Assembly: GCF_900107965.1 (NCBI RefSeq)
Contig: NZ_FNVU01000025.1
Coordinates: 1-64,000 of the forward strand
Source: Actinacidiphila yanglinensis
Lineage (GTDB): Bacteria > Actinomycetota > Actinomycetes > Streptomycetales > Streptomycetaceae
Reading direction: 5' to 3'
DNA length: 64,000 nt
The notes beneath the pieces were generated by a model. It was not told the DNA's origin. It did no database searches and saw only the letters and a list, made by a program, of their open reading frames with translations. This document shows positions 34,431-43,645 of the stretch, in pieces. The stretch's first letter is position 1; every line of letters begins with the position of its first letter. The position numbers and the translations under genes are program-made.

Positions 34431-34829
34431 ATGACCGGCGGCAGCGCGACCAGGGGCAGCCTGACCCCCGAGCAGACGCGGCGCGTCGTGTCGGTCGCGG
34501 CCGACCTGGCGCGCGAGGGCAGGACCGGCGACCTGCTGGAGTTCGTGGCGCACGGGCTCCCCGTGGACACCGCCGACGCGGCCGGCAACACGTTGCTGAT
34601 GCTCGCCGCCTACCACGGCCGGACCGGCACCGTACGGGCGCTGCTCGCGCTCGGCGCCGACCCGGACCTGCGCAACGACCGGGACCAGAGCGCCATCGCC
34701 GGCGCCCTGTTCAAAGGCGCGGACGGCGTGGTGACGGCGCTGCGCGAGGCCGGCGCGGACCTGGACGCCGGCACCCCGACGGCGCGCGTGGCCGCCGCGC
34801 TGTTCGGCGCGGCCCACCTGCTGGAGTGA
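34431..34829 (+). CDS. Ankyrin repeat protein
   Basis: A 132-residue protein with three ankyrin repeats. The signature blocks are DTADAAGNTLLMLAAYHGRTGTVRALLALGADPDLRNDRDQSAI and ALREAGADLDA. AGGAGAAGG precedes the ATG. It follows catalase by 136 bases on the same strand; in Pseudomonas and Campylobacter similar small ankyrin proteins are needed for full catalase activity, so a role in catalase maturation or heme loading is likely but inferred from context. Confidence 0.88.
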   Translation: MTGGSATRGSLTPEQTRRVVSVAADLAREGRTGDLLEFVAHGLPVDTADAAGNTLLMLAAYHGRTGTVRALLALGADPDLRNDRDQSAIAGALFKGADGVVTALREAGADLDAGTPTARVAAALFGAAHLLE

Positions 34830-34880
34830 GCGGTGGTGCGGCCGGGCGGGCGGCTGCCCGGGGCGGCCGCGTTTCCAGCC

Positions 34881-34963
34881 GCCGGGCCGGACCCCGCCGC
34901 CGCTTCCGGGAGAACGGTGGGCTCCCCGGGCGTCGGTCGCTCGGGGGCGGGGTCCGGCCCGGC
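34881..34963. terminator. 18-bp perfect inverted repeat between convergent genes
   Basis: The arms at 34881-34898 and 34946-34963 are exact reverse complements (GCCGGGCCGGACCCCGCC). The loop is 47 bases. It lies between the convergent ankyrin and glycosyltransferase genes and can serve as a bidirectional terminator. Confidence 0.6.
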
Positions 34964-34983
34964 GCGGGAACCGGGCGGGGAGC

Positions 34984-36120
34984 TCAGCGCAGCGCGGAGG
35001 CCAGCCGGTCCGCGACCTCGCGCGGCGAGGGCATCGCGGCCATCTGCTCCGCCGCGCGGCGCGCGTTGCCCCGGAACTCGGGGGCGCCGAGCACCTCGGC
35101 GGCGGCCGCCACGACGGCCTCGGGGCCGGCGGCCGGGGGCGGCACCGCCACGCCGGTACGCGAGCGCGCGACGGCGGCGGCCTGCAGGAACTGGTCCGCG
35201 CCCTGCGGCACGACCACCAGCGGCAGGCCGTGGGCGAGGGCGCCGAGGGTCGTGCCCGCGCCGCCGTGCGTGATCACCAGGTCGACACCGTCCAGCAGTT
35301 CGGCGAGCGGCCGGAAGCCGGTGAACTCGACGTGCGCGAGGTCGGTCCCGTAGTCGGCGGGCGTCGTGGTGAGCCCGAGGGTGACGACGAGGTCGACGGC
35401 CGGCGCGAGGGCCTCGATGATCGGGCGCAGGACTCCCGGGTCGGTGAATTGGGTGCCGAAGGACACCAGCGCCTTCACCCGCGTGCCCTCCGCGACGGGT
35501 CCCGCGGCGCCGGGGGTGCGCTCCGGGGTGTCGGGTCCGCGGTGGGCCTGCGGCCGCATCGGAAGGCGGCCTCGCGGCGGCTGCCAGTCCGGGGCCTGCA
35601 GGAGCTGCGGGCACGGGTCCAGGTACCAGGCGGGCGTGGGGAGTTCCACGCCGCGCTCCTTGTAGCGGGACGCGGCGACGGCGTCGAAGGCGTCGGTGAA
35701 GTCCGCGGGGATCAGGGGGCCGAACGCCAGCTTCGCGAACGGGACGCCCAGCACGGCCGCGACGAGCGGGCCGACGTAGTCCGTCGCCTCGGCGACGACC
35801 AGGTCCGGCCCGAAGTCGCGGGCCGCGGCGAGTGCTTCTTCCGCGGTGAGGTCGATACGGGCTCCGGCGAAGAACTCCGCGGCGGCGGCCGGGGTCGGCT
35901 CGGTCGCCACGCCGCCGGTCCTGCGGGCCGCCTCGGCGAGCAGTTCGGCGGCCTCGGGACCGACGGGAAGCAGGTCGATCCGCTCGGCGGCGAGCATCGG
36001 GGCGAAGGATGCCGAGCTGATCACCGACACGTCGTCGCCGCGGTCGCGGAACGCGCGGGCGAGAGGGAGCTGCGGCAGGAGGTGTCCGTGCGCAGGTGTA
36101 CTGGAGAAGAGAATACGCAT
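34984..36120 (-). CDS. Glycosyltransferase, macrolide/UGT (GT1) family
   Basis: A 378-residue GT-B glycosyltransferase. The N-terminus MRILFSSTPAHGHLLPQLPLARAF is the acceptor-side signature with catalytic His in AHGH. The C-terminal domain carries the nucleotide-sugar signature ITHGGAGTTLGALAHGLPLVVVPQGADQF. Such enzymes add a sugar to macrolides, other natural products or sterols; many macrolide-inactivating glycosyltransferases of Streptomyces look alike. No sugar biosynthesis genes are adjacent, so a resistance or detoxification role is possible. Confidence 0.92.
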   Translation of the reverse strand: MRILFSSTPAHGHLLPQLPLARAFRDRGDDVSVISSASFAPMLAAERIDLLPVGPEAAELLAEAARRTGGVATEPTPAAAAEFFAGARIDLTAEEALAAARDFGPDLVVAEATDYVGPLVAAVLGVPFAKLAFGPLIPADFTDAFDAVAASRYKERGVELPTPAWYLDPCPQLLQAPDWQPPRGRLPMRPQAHRGPDTPERTPGAAGPVAEGTRVKALVSFGTQFTDPGVLRPIIEALAPAVDLVVTLGLTTTPADYGTDLAHVEFTGFRPLAELLDGVDLVITHGGAGTTLGALAHGLPLVVVPQGADQFLQAAAVARSRTGVAVPPPAAGPEAVVAAAAEVLGAPEFRGNARRAAEQMAAMPSPREVADRLASALR

Positions 36121-36304
36121 GGCGAAAGCCTAGAGGCTCCGCACATGTTTCTCGGCAGCGACACCGGGGCATGCAGGCAGGTGTCGATGGCGGGATTCCC
36201 CTCTACCGCAGGGCACTTGGATGCGGGAGAGTACATCCTGCCGACCGCGGGGCACCTCGGGTGTGGGCCTTCCCGTGCCACTCGCAGGGGAAGTGGCGAC
36301 GGGG

Positions 36305-36316
36305 TCACACATGTGA
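36305..36316. promoter_or_regulatory. TCACACATGTGA palindrome
   Basis: CACATGTG (36308-36315) is a perfect octamer palindrome inside TCACACATGTGA, 39 bases before the small secreted protein gene. It is a member of the ACAYRTGT family. Confidence 0.45.
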
Positions 36317-36354
36317 GGTGCGCCTCCGGGTTCGTCCGAACGAAAGGTGGGAAC

Positions 36355-36717
36355 ATGCTCACGTCCAAGGCGAAGGCGGGCGGTGCGGCAGTCGTCGCGG
36401 TGGCGGCCGCGGCCCTGCTCGGCCTGGGGACCGCGTCGGCGAGCGCCGCCGGCCCGCCGCCCCTGCGGTACGGCGCGTACCTCTACTCCGGCGCGGGCAG
36501 CACCGGTTCGGTGACGACCGTGGACCTCACCGACGCCGGCACCTGCCACACCATTGCCACCCCGGCGCTCTCGGGGATGGTCGTCGACGGCAGCCGGCAG
36601 CTCGAGCTCTACTCCGGTGCCGGCTGCACCGCGACCTGGAGCTACACCACGGGCAGCCTGATGCAGGGCGACTTCCCGTGGGCGATGCTCAGCTACCGGG
36701 TGATCCCCGCGACGTGA
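36355..36717 (+). CDS. Small secreted protein with two YSGAG repeats
   Basis: A 120-residue precursor. Signal peptide at residues 1-31 (KAKAGGAAVVAVAAAALLGLG...ASASAAG). The mature part of about 90 residues has two copies of a YSGAG element (AYLYSGAGSTGSV and LELYSGAGCTATW) and two Cys residues likely to form a disulfide. The pattern resembles beta/gamma-crystallin-like or similar small beta-sandwich proteins. AAAGGTGGG precedes the ATG. No function can be assigned. Confidence 0.82.
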   Translation: MLTSKAKAGGAAVVAVAAAALLGLGTASASAAGPPPLRYGAYLYSGAGSTGSVTTVDLTDAGTCHTIATPALSGMVVDGSRQLELYSGAGCTATWSYTTGSLMQGDFPWAMLSYRVIPAT

Positions 36718-36724
36718 CCTGCCG

Positions 36725-36742
36725 GACTAATCAGCTGATCAC
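36725..36742. promoter_or_regulatory. Palindrome ATCAGCTGAT upstream of DUF2255 gene
   Basis: ATCAGCTGAT within TAATCAGCTGATCA is a perfect palindrome about 20 bases before the ATG at 36758. TGTACAGAC before the ATG could hold the -10 of a leaderless or near-leaderless transcript. Confidence 0.4.
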
Positions 36743-36757
36743 GCGCGTTGTACAGAC

Positions 36758-37132
36758 ATGAGCATCTGGCCCCCCGAAGACCGGTCCCTGCTGGCTGACA
36801 CCTATGCGCTCGTCCTCATCGTCGGCGAGGGCGACGGCTCGCCCGGGGTGGAGATCGGGATGGTGGTCGTCGGCGGCGAGTTGTACGTCCGGGCCTACCG
36901 GGGGGTGCGCTCGCGCTGGTACCGGGCGGCCCAGGAGGACGGGCGCGGCACGATCCGGGTGGGCGCGGTCACCCGTGACGTCACCCTGGAGACCCGCGGC
37001 CTCGAACCCCCCGCCGGGGTCGAGGCCGCCTTCCGGGCCAAGTACGGCGAACTCGCGGAGGCGCTCGTGGCGAGCCCCGAGGCGCGCGCCGCGACGATCC
37101 GCATCGACCCGGCGCCCGCTCCGGCCCGCTGA
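36758..37132 (+). CDS. DUF2255 family protein
   Basis: A 124-residue protein with the DUF2255 (nitroreductase-like beta-barrel) pattern: VGGELYVRAYRGVRSRWYRAAQEDGRGTIRVGAVTRDVTLE. These small proteins have a split-barrel fold suggestive of flavin or ligand binding, but no activity is established. It lies 40 bases after the small secreted protein and ends 17 bases from the convergent esterase gene. Confidence 0.82.
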   Translation: MSIWPPEDRSLLADTYALVLIVGEGDGSPGVEIGMVVVGGELYVRAYRGVRSRWYRAAQEDGRGTIRVGAVTRDVTLETRGLEPPAGVEAAFRAKYGELAEALVASPEARAATIRIDPAPAPAR

Positions 37133-37149
37133 GCACCTGCCCCGCTCGG

Positions 37150-37981
37150 TCAGCCGCGCAGACCGTCGGGGCCGTGCGCGCGGATCCAGTCCGCGCTGCC
37201 GGTGAGGATCCGCTCCGCGTCATGGTCGTGCAGGGCGACGTGGAAGCTGTTGCCGAGGATCTCCTCGCGGAACTCGGCGTCGCGCATCCCGGTCCGGACG
37301 AGCCGGGCCGACCTGCCGTCGACGACGTGGTCGACGCGGCTGCGGAACAGCAGGGTGGGCGCGACGACTCGGGGAAGCTCGCCGCGGACGGTGCGCCACA
37401 GCCGGGTCAGCTGGTAGGCGGCGCGGACCGGCACCAGGTCATAACTGCTGGTACGGGCGCCCGGCTTCTTGACGTCCCCGCCGATCCCGTGGCTGGTCCG
37501 CTTGATCCGGGCGATCACCGGTGCGCGGCCCAGCAGTCGGGGGCCCAGGCCGTACGTGCCCAGCGAGGGGTTGACCAGCACCACGCCGGCCACGCCGTCC
37601 GGATGCGTGGCGGCCAGGTGGAGGGCGAGGGCGCCTCCCATCGAGAAGCCGCAGACGAAGACGGCGGCGCAGCGGTCGCGCAGCTCGGTGAACGCCGTCT
37701 CCACGCCCTGGTACCACTGCTGCCAGGACGTGGTCTCCAGGTCCTCCCACCGCGTGCCGTGCCCCGGCAGGAGGGGCAGCCGGACGGAGTGCCCGGCCGC
37801 CGCCAGGTGGTCCGCCCCGGGGACGCACGTTCCTCGGCGTACCGGCGAAGCCGTGGGCGACGACCGCCCCGATCCGCCCGCCGTCCGCGGCGAACGCGGC
37901 GTCCGCTGGGTCCGCGGAGTCCGCGAGATCCGCGAGGTCGCCCACGGGGTCGCCCTCGCCGGATGCGCCGTCAGCCCGCAC
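37150..37981 (-). pseudogene. Alpha/beta hydrolase (esterase/lipase), frameshifted
   Basis: The two parts together make a carboxylesterase of about 276 residues. The 5' part, from a GTG at 37981, reads IGAVVAHGFAGTPRNVRP and then loses frame near 37820, in a CCCCGGGGC run. The 3' part resumes as ADHLAAAGHSVRLPLLPGHGTRWEDL and continues with the elbow CGFSMGGA and the catalytic His in GNSFHVALHDHD. One extra base in the run accounts for the break. The start overlaps the stop of the LLM gene by 11 bases, suggesting translational coupling. It may be a sequencing error in a homopolymer rather than a dead gene. Confidence 0.8.
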
Positions 37982-38888
37982 GGACGCCCTCGATGAATCG
38001 GCCGGCGATGTCGATACGTTGGTCGAACGTGGCGGGTGACTGCCCGAGGTCCACGAAGAGTTCGTGGACGCCGGCCTCGGCGGCGGCCCGCGCGTAGCCG
38101 ATGTACTGGTCGAGGGTGCCCGCCGAGGGCATCTGCTCCGGCGCGGTCGCCGCCTCGGTCAGCGTCGGGTTCACCCGCAGCGCCATCCTCAGTTCGGCGG
38201 GGTCCCGGCCGGCCTTCTCCGCCTCCTGAAGGATGCCCGTCCACATGGCCGTCAGGTGCGGCAGCGGCATGCCCACCGGCAGCCAGCCGGCGGCCCGCCG
38301 CGCCAGCCGCCGGATGCCGCCGGGGGTGAACGCGGCGAGCAGGACCGGCGGGCCGGGCCGCTGGACCGGCTTGAGGCCGACGACGGTCCCGGGGACGGTG
38401 AACAACGGTCCGGTGTGGCCGAACTCGTCACGCGTCCAGTACTTCTCCAGGATGTCGAGCGTCTCGTCGAGCCGGGCGCCCCGGCCCTGCCAGGGCACGC
38501 CGACCGCGGTGTACTCCTCCGGCATCCAGCCCAGGCCCAGCCCCACGTCCAGGCGTCCGCCGCTGACCACGTCGAGGGTGGTCAGCGCGCGGGCGAGCAT
38601 GACGGGCGGGTGCCACAGGGCGTTGAGGGTGCTGGTACCGAGCCGGACCCGGCGGGTGTGGGCGGCGGCGAGCGTCAGGCTCACCAGGGGGTCCATGAAG
38701 TTCTCGTAGTACCGCGGCATCACCGGGTCCTTGCCCGGGTAGGGCACGCTCGGCGAGCGGGGCGCGAGGATCCGGTCGCCCGTCCACAGCGAGTCGTAGC
38801 CGAGGTCCTCGGCGGTGCGGCTGACCTCGATGACGGCGTCCGCGCCGGCGTCGGTACCGAAGGTGGGAAGGGCCAGGCCCAGTCGCAT
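37971..38888 (-). CDS. LLM class flavin-dependent oxidoreductase
   Basis: A 305-residue luciferase-like monooxygenase. It begins MRLGLALPTFGTDAGADAV, shows YDSLWTGDRILAP, RVRLGTSTLNALWHPPVMLARALTTLDVVSGGR and GLGLGWMPEEYTAVG, the F420- or FMN-binding (beta/alpha)8 pattern of the Rv-type LLM family. GGAGG lies eight bases before the ATG. It probably oxidises a small substrate with reduced FMN or F420. It forms a unit with the overlapping esterase downstream and the methyltransferase upstream. Confidence 0.9.
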   Translation of the reverse strand: MRLGLALPTFGTDAGADAVIEVSRTAEDLGYDSLWTGDRILAPRSPSVPYPGKDPVMPRYYENFMDPLVSLTLAAAHTRRVRLGTSTLNALWHPPVMLARALTTLDVVSGGRLDVGLGLGWMPEEYTAVGVPWQGRGARLDETLDILEKYWTRDEFGHTGPLFTVPGTVVGLKPVQRPGPPVLLAAFTPGGIRRLARRAAGWLPVGMPLPHLTAMWTGILQEAEKAGRDPAELRMALRVNPTLTEAATAPEQMPSAGTLDQYIGYARAAAEAGVHELFVDLGQSPATFDQRIDIAGRFIEGVRAG

Positions 38889-38924
38889 GTGTCGTCCTCC
38901 AGGAGTGGTGCGGGAGATCATCGG

Positions 38925-39976
38925 CTACCGCTTGACGTCGTGGACGCGGTTGGTGGGTGTCTCGACGGCGAGCCGCCAGCGGCTCAGGCCGGCCTCGGCG
39001 GCGATGCCCTCCAGGGCCCGGCCGGCGTGGTTGCCCAGCGCGTGCAGGCCGTTCTGGGCCAGGGCGGTCGGCAGGCACAGGACGGCGGAAGTGGACGCGA
39101 AGGAGCGGCCGATGGGGTGGATGTTCGCGCCGGGCTCGGCCGACGCGTTCGGTTCGACGACCAGGCAGCTGCCGTCCGGGGCGAGCGCCTTCTCCGCCTG
39201 CCGCAGGGCCGCGCCGGGGTCACCGAGGTCGTGCAGGCAGTCGAAGAACGTGACGAGGTCGTACCCGCCGCCGGGGAACTCGTCCGCGGCGGCGACCTCG
39301 AACGTCACGCGGTCGGCCACGCCCGCCTCCTCGGCCAGCCGCCGGGCCGCATCCACGGAGGCGGGGTGGAAATCGAAGCCGTGGAAGCGGGAGCGCGGGT
39401 ACGCCTGGGCCATCAGCACCGTCGAGTGGCCGAAGCCGCACCCCACGTCCGCGACCGAGGCGCCCTGCCGGAGCTTGGCCTCGACGCCCTCCAGGGCGGG
39501 CAGCCACTCCTGGACGAGGACCGCCTCGTAGCCGGGCCGGAAGAACGCGGCCACGCCCTGGGCCAGTTCGGGCCCGTACTCCTGCCAGCCCACGCCGCCG
39601 CCGGTCCGGTAGGCGCGCTCCAGCGCCTCCTCGGCGCCGTAGAGGGCCTTGAGCATGGTGAAGCCGCCGCCCACGTACGTCGGCACGAGGAGTCGGCCAG
39701 GACGGCCGCGTGCGCGTCGGGCAGGACATAGGTGTCGGCTTCGGCGTCGTGCAGGACGTAGGCACCGGCGACCTGTGCGGCCAGCCACTCCCGGACGTAC
39801 CGCTCGGCGACTCCCGTGCTCTTCGCCAGTTCGGCGCAGGTGAGGGCGCCCGCGCCGGACATGGCGCGGTACAGCCCGAGGCGTATCCCCAACGACGTGG
39901 ACACCCCCGCGAAGGCGGCCGCCTGGTCGGCGACGACCCGCTCGAGGAATTCCATGACGCGCTTCTCGTCCTGCAT
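38925..39976 (-). pseudogene. SAM-dependent methyltransferase with winged-helix N-terminus, frameshifted
   Basis: The intact product would be about 350 residues. The N-terminal winged-helix dimerisation part (SLGIRLGLYRAMSGAG...STGVAERYVREWLAAQVAGAYVLHDAEAD) begins at the ATG at 39976 and breaks after VLADSS near 39688. The rest resumes as PTYVGGGFTMLKALYGAE, then the class I methyltransferase core VADVGCGFGHSTVLMAQAYP and GGYDLVTFFDCLHDLGDP. One missing G explains the break. Relatives (Rv2258c-like) methylate small molecules of unknown kind. The gene lies directly after, and in frame with, the MFS gene. Confidence 0.82.
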
Positions 39977-41551
39977 GTGCTCAACTTTCTCGGTGCGTTG
40001 TCCTGCGGATGTACCAGGAGGCGACGTGGGGGACCCCTCGTTCCTCCGACGAGCGGCGGCCCCCTCCGGGTTCACATCCGGATGCCCCGCCGCGCGGCCG
40101 GCGAGGTGGGCGCAGGCGGCGGCGAGGACCGCCACCGCGGCGACGACCCAGGTGGCGACGGCCAGGGCGTGCCCGGAGGCGGCGCCCGCCGCGGGCAGGG
40201 CCACCCGGCTCAGGAAGAGGGTGCCAATCACCGAGACGCCCAGTACCTGGCCGAGTTGGATGACGGTGTTCATCAGCCCGCTGGCGTCGGCGGCGTCAGC
40301 CGCACCGACCCGGCCGAGCGCCAGGCCGAACAGCGGGCCGTAGGCGATCCCCGAGCTGAGCCCGACCACGGCGAGCGCGGTCTCCACCGCCGCCCCGGCC
40401 TGCCCGCCGTCGCGTTGCAGCAGCGCCAGCGCGCCGTAGCCGAGCGCGGTGGCCAGCAGTCCGGCCACCGGCAGCGCGGGGTGCAGCCGGGCCGGCAGGC
40501 GCCGCCAGTACAGGCCGCCCAGCCCGAACGTGACGACCAGCGGCACGAACAGCAGCCCCGCGCGCTCGGGTCCGTAGCGCAGCGCGCCCTGGAAGTGCAG
40601 GGCGCAGACGAACAGGAAGCCGGAGAACGTCACCAGCACCAGGCAGATCGCCGCCGCGGCCGGCACCAGCCCCGGGGAGCGCAGCACCCGCCCCTCGATC
40701 AGCGGGTCGCCGCCGCGGGCCGTGAGCCGGCGTTCGAACCGGACGAAGGCGGTGAAGGCGGCGGCCGAGGCGGCCAGCAGGACCCAGGTCCAGGCCGGCC
40801 ATCCCGTCTCGTGGCCCAGTACCAGCGGGGTGACCAGCAGGCCGAGCGCGGCGGCGAGCAGCAGCAGGCCGGGCAGGTCCAGCCGGCGGGCGCGGGTGCC
40901 CTCGACCGCGGGCAGCAGGCGGCGGCCGGCCGCCAGCAGGACCACGCCTACGGGCACGTTGACCAGGAAGACGGCCCGCCAGCCGCTGCCGAGCAGGTCG
41001 GCGCCGACCAGCACGCCGCCCAGGATCTGCCCGACGACGGCGCCGGCGGCCAGCACCGCGGTGTACACGCCGAGCGCCCGGACCCGGGAGGGGCCGGTGA
41101 GCGAGTGCTGGATGAGCGACATGACCTGCGGCACCAGCAGGGCCGCGCCGGCGCCCTGAACCAGCCGGAAGCCGATCAGCCAGCCGGCGCCGGGGGCCAG
41201 CCCGCAGGCAAGCGAGGCGGCGGTGACCAGGGCGGTGCCGGTGAGGAAGAGCCGGCGGTAGCCGTGCCGGCCGCCCAGGCGGGCGCTGCTGATCAGCAGG
41301 ACCGCGTAGACGATGGTGTAGCCGGCGACGATCACCTGGAGGGCGGGCCCGGAGGCGTGCAGGTCCCGCTGGATGGTGCGGGCGGCGACGTTCACGATGG
41401 AGACGTCGAGGGTGGCCATGAACTGGCCGGTCAGGATCAGGGCGAGCAGCGTGCCGGTGGCGCGGCCGGCCGGCGCGTCCTGTTCTGCGGGGGGCGGTGC
41501 GCCGGGCGCGTCGCCCGGGGCGGCGGACACGCGGGGTGCCGCACTCGGCAT
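39977..41551 (-). CDS. MFS drug exporter, DHA2 (14-TM) family, no stop before the methyltransferase
   Basis: A DHA2-type drug:proton antiporter of about 525 residues. The first helix holds ILTGQFMATLDVSIVNVA, motif A-like SARLGGRHGYRRLFL follows, and motif C is GVYTAVLAAGAVVGQILGGVL; fourteen hydrophobic helices can be counted. AAGGAAGG precedes the ATG. The frame continues without a stop through a 30-residue linker into the start of the methyltransferase. A one-base shift near the end of the last helix would give a TGA at ATGTGA (around 40072), so the fusion may be an artefact of an indel. It probably exports a toxic compound. Confidence 0.86.
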
Positions 41552-41616
41552 GGTCGTGCCTTCCTTGCGTCGGGGGCGAGGTGGAGCGAGTGGGCGGGGT
41601 TGCGGGCGAGGTACGG

Positions 41617-42834
41617 TCACATGTCCGCGGTCAGGCGGCCGCCATCGGACGTCTGCTGGGTCGGCTCCCCCGTCGGACATGGGCGGTCGGCCCCTGCCGC
41701 CAGTCCGAACTCCCTCGCCACCAGCGCGTAGGAGAGCGCACGCGCGGTGTCGTCGTGGATCATCGTGGTGAGCATCAACTCGTCCGCCCCGGTGCGTATC
41801 TGAAGATCCGTCAGCCCCGCGTGGACCGCGTCGGGGGCGCCGTGGACGACACCACCGAGCCACCCGTCGACGAACTCCCGCTCCTCGGGCGTGTACGGGT
41901 GGCGCGCCGCCGTGTCCGCGCTGGGCAGGGCGGACTGCCTGCCCTGCCGGGCGCGCATCATCATCAGCGCCCCCGACCGGGCCAGCCGCAGCGCCCCCGC
42001 GGCGGTCGGCGCGCAGGTGGCGTTGACGGACACCATCACGTGGGGCTCGGGCAGTGTCGCTGAGGGGCGGAAGGTGCTCCGGTACAGGTCGATCGCCTTC
42101 AGCGCCTGGCCGGGGTTGATGTGGAAGGCGGCCGCGAAGGGCAGCCCGAGGCGGGCGGCGGTCACCGCGCCCGTCGTCCCGGATCCGAGGGCCCACACGG
42201 GGAGTTCGGGCGCCTTCGGCACGACGTGCACGTGGTCGCGCGCGTACGGGTGGTCCGCCGGGAAGCGGTCCGCCAGGAATCCCAGCAGTTCCTCGACCTG
42301 GTCCGCGAAGTCGCCGCCGTCCTTGGCGCGGTCGTTCTTGGCGCCGCGGTCGTGTGCGCCGCCGTCCTCGACCTGGTCGTCGGCGCCGTCCTCCTTGCCG
42401 TGGCCGGCGCGGCGCAGGGCCTGTTCGACGGCGGGCAGGCCGCCGGGGTTGCGTCCGACGCCCAGGTCGATCCGGCCCGGGTGGAAGGCGTTCAGGACGC
42501 CGAACTGCTCGGCGACGACCAGCGGGGCGTGGTTGGTCAGCATCACGCCGCCGGAGCCGAGCCGGATCGTGCGGGTGCGGTCCGCGAGGAACGCGAGGAG
42601 AACCGCGGGGGCGGGGCTTCCGGAGGCGGGGAAGCTGTGGTGCTCGGCGACCCAGAAGCGCCGGTATCCCCAGCTTTCCACCGCCTGCGCGAGCGAGGCG
42701 GTCCGCCGCAGCGCGGCCGCGGGATCGCCGTTCTCCCCCACGACCGTCAGGTCCAGGACGGACAGCGGGATGCGGCTGCCGCCGGTCCCGCCGGTGTCCG
42801 GACCCGGGCCGCCCGCGGGTGTCGTGTGGTTCAT
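41617..42834 (-). CDS. LLM class flavin-dependent oxidoreductase (luciferase-like)
   Basis: A 405-residue protein of the bacterial luciferase/alkane monooxygenase-like family: FWVAEHHSFPASGSPAPAVLLAFLADRTRTIRLGSGGVMLTNHAPLVVAEQFGVLNAFHPGRIDLGVGRNPG when read in its conserved blocks, and later WALGSGTTGAVTAARLGLPFAAAFHINP. An acidic insert of about 30 residues (KEDGADDQVEDGGAHDRGAKND) interrupts the usual loop. It is divergent from the TetR gene at 42982, and two palindromes between them point to repression by that TetR. The MFS exporter and methyltransferase follow on the same strand, so they may form one detoxification unit. Confidence 0.9.
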   Translation of the reverse strand: MNHTTPAGGPGPDTGGTGGSRIPLSVLDLTVVGENGDPAAALRRTASLAQAVESWGYRRFWVAEHHSFPASGSPAPAVLLAFLADRTRTIRLGSGGVMLTNHAPLVVAEQFGVLNAFHPGRIDLGVGRNPGGLPAVEQALRRAGHGKEDGADDQVEDGGAHDRGAKNDRAKDGGDFADQVEELLGFLADRFPADHPYARDHVHVVPKAPELPVWALGSGTTGAVTAARLGLPFAAAFHINPGQALKAIDLYRSTFRPSATLPEPHVMVSVNATCAPTAAGALRLARSGALMMMRARQGRQSALPSADTAARHPYTPEEREFVDGWLGGVVHGAPDAVHAGLTDLQIRTGADELMLTTMIHDDTARALSYALVAREFGLAAGADRPCPTGEPTQQTSDGGRLTADM

Positions 42835-42865
42835 GCGCCGCTCCTTCGTGCCGCCCCCATGTAAT

Positions 42866-42916
42866 CGGACTCATGAGTCCGCTTAGTCGAAGAGCGTAAA
42901 CGGACCCATGAGTCCG
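42866..42916. promoter_or_regulatory. Two TetR-type operators between LLM and tetR genes
   Basis: CGGACTCATGAGTCCG (42866-42881) is a perfect 16-bp palindrome, and CGGACCCATGAGTCCG (42901-42916) is the same with one changed pair. Their centres are 35 bp apart. They lie between the divergent luciferase-like and tetR genes and are the probable binding sites of the TetR. Confidence 0.75.
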
Positions 42917-42981
42917 GTCAAATGGGTGTGCCGCGCCCCCGGCCGCGGCGGGCCGGTGCCGCGCGCGGGCACAATGGGTGC

Positions 42982-43560
42982 GTGACAACCACGGAGGTGA
43001 GCGCGGTGACCGCCGAGCCCGAGCCGTCCCTGCGGCGCGCCGACGCCCGACGCAACCACGAGCGCGTCTTCGCCGCGGCGCTCGAGGTCTTCCAGGAGTT
43101 CGGCCTGCACGGCACCATGCCGCAGGTCGCCGAGCGGGCCGGCGTGGGCAAGGCCACCGTCTACCGCAGCTACCCCGCCAAGGAGGACTTGGTCGAGGCG
43201 GTCGTGGCCGAGCGGCTCGGCGAGCTGGACCGGCGCACGGCGCCCGCGCTGGCCGGTACCGACCCCTACGAGAGGTTCCGCGCGTACGTGTCCTGCCTCT
43301 TCGAGAGCCTCGCCGGCGACCGGCTGCTGTCGGAGGCGCTGGCCACCGGGCAGTTCCGGCGGGCCTCGGGACTGCTGTCGCGGCTGTCGGGTCTGATGGA
43401 CGACGCCAAGGGCCCCGGGCAGGTGCGCGAGGACGCCACCGCACTCGACCTGCGCGTGTTGCTGTGCGGGATGACCCTGCAGCTCATGACGAACGGCGAC
43501 CGCGATCCCGCGCTGTGGCGCCGGTACGGGGAGTTGACCCTCCAGGCGCTGCGCCCCTGA
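42982..43560 (+). CDS. TetR family transcriptional regulator
   Basis: A 192-residue regulator. The helix-turn-helix is VFAAALEVFQEFGLHGTMPQVAERAGVGKATVYRSYPAKEDLV; the C-terminal part (RFRAYVSCLFESLAGDRLLSEAL) is the ligand domain. The GTG start is preceded by ACAAT and no ribosome-binding site, so the mRNA may be leaderless. Two near-identical palindromes in the divergent intergenic region are the likely operators for itself and the LLM-MFS-methyltransferase genes. A short hairpin (43553-43579) follows. Confidence 0.9.
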   Translation: MTTTEVSAVTAEPEPSLRRADARRNHERVFAAALEVFQEFGLHGTMPQVAERAGVGKATVYRSYPAKEDLVEAVVAERLGELDRRTAPALAGTDPYERFRAYVSCLFESLAGDRLLSEALATGQFRRASGLLSRLSGLMDDAKGPGQVREDATALDLRVLLCGMTLQLMTNGDRDPALWRRYGELTLQALRP

Positions 43561-43645
43561 CCGGCCCGCCCTCAGGGGCACGCACCGGGGCCGCGCAACG
43601 GGCCTGGGTGCGTCGCTCCCTCACCTGCCCTCGGCGGGCGCGGGG

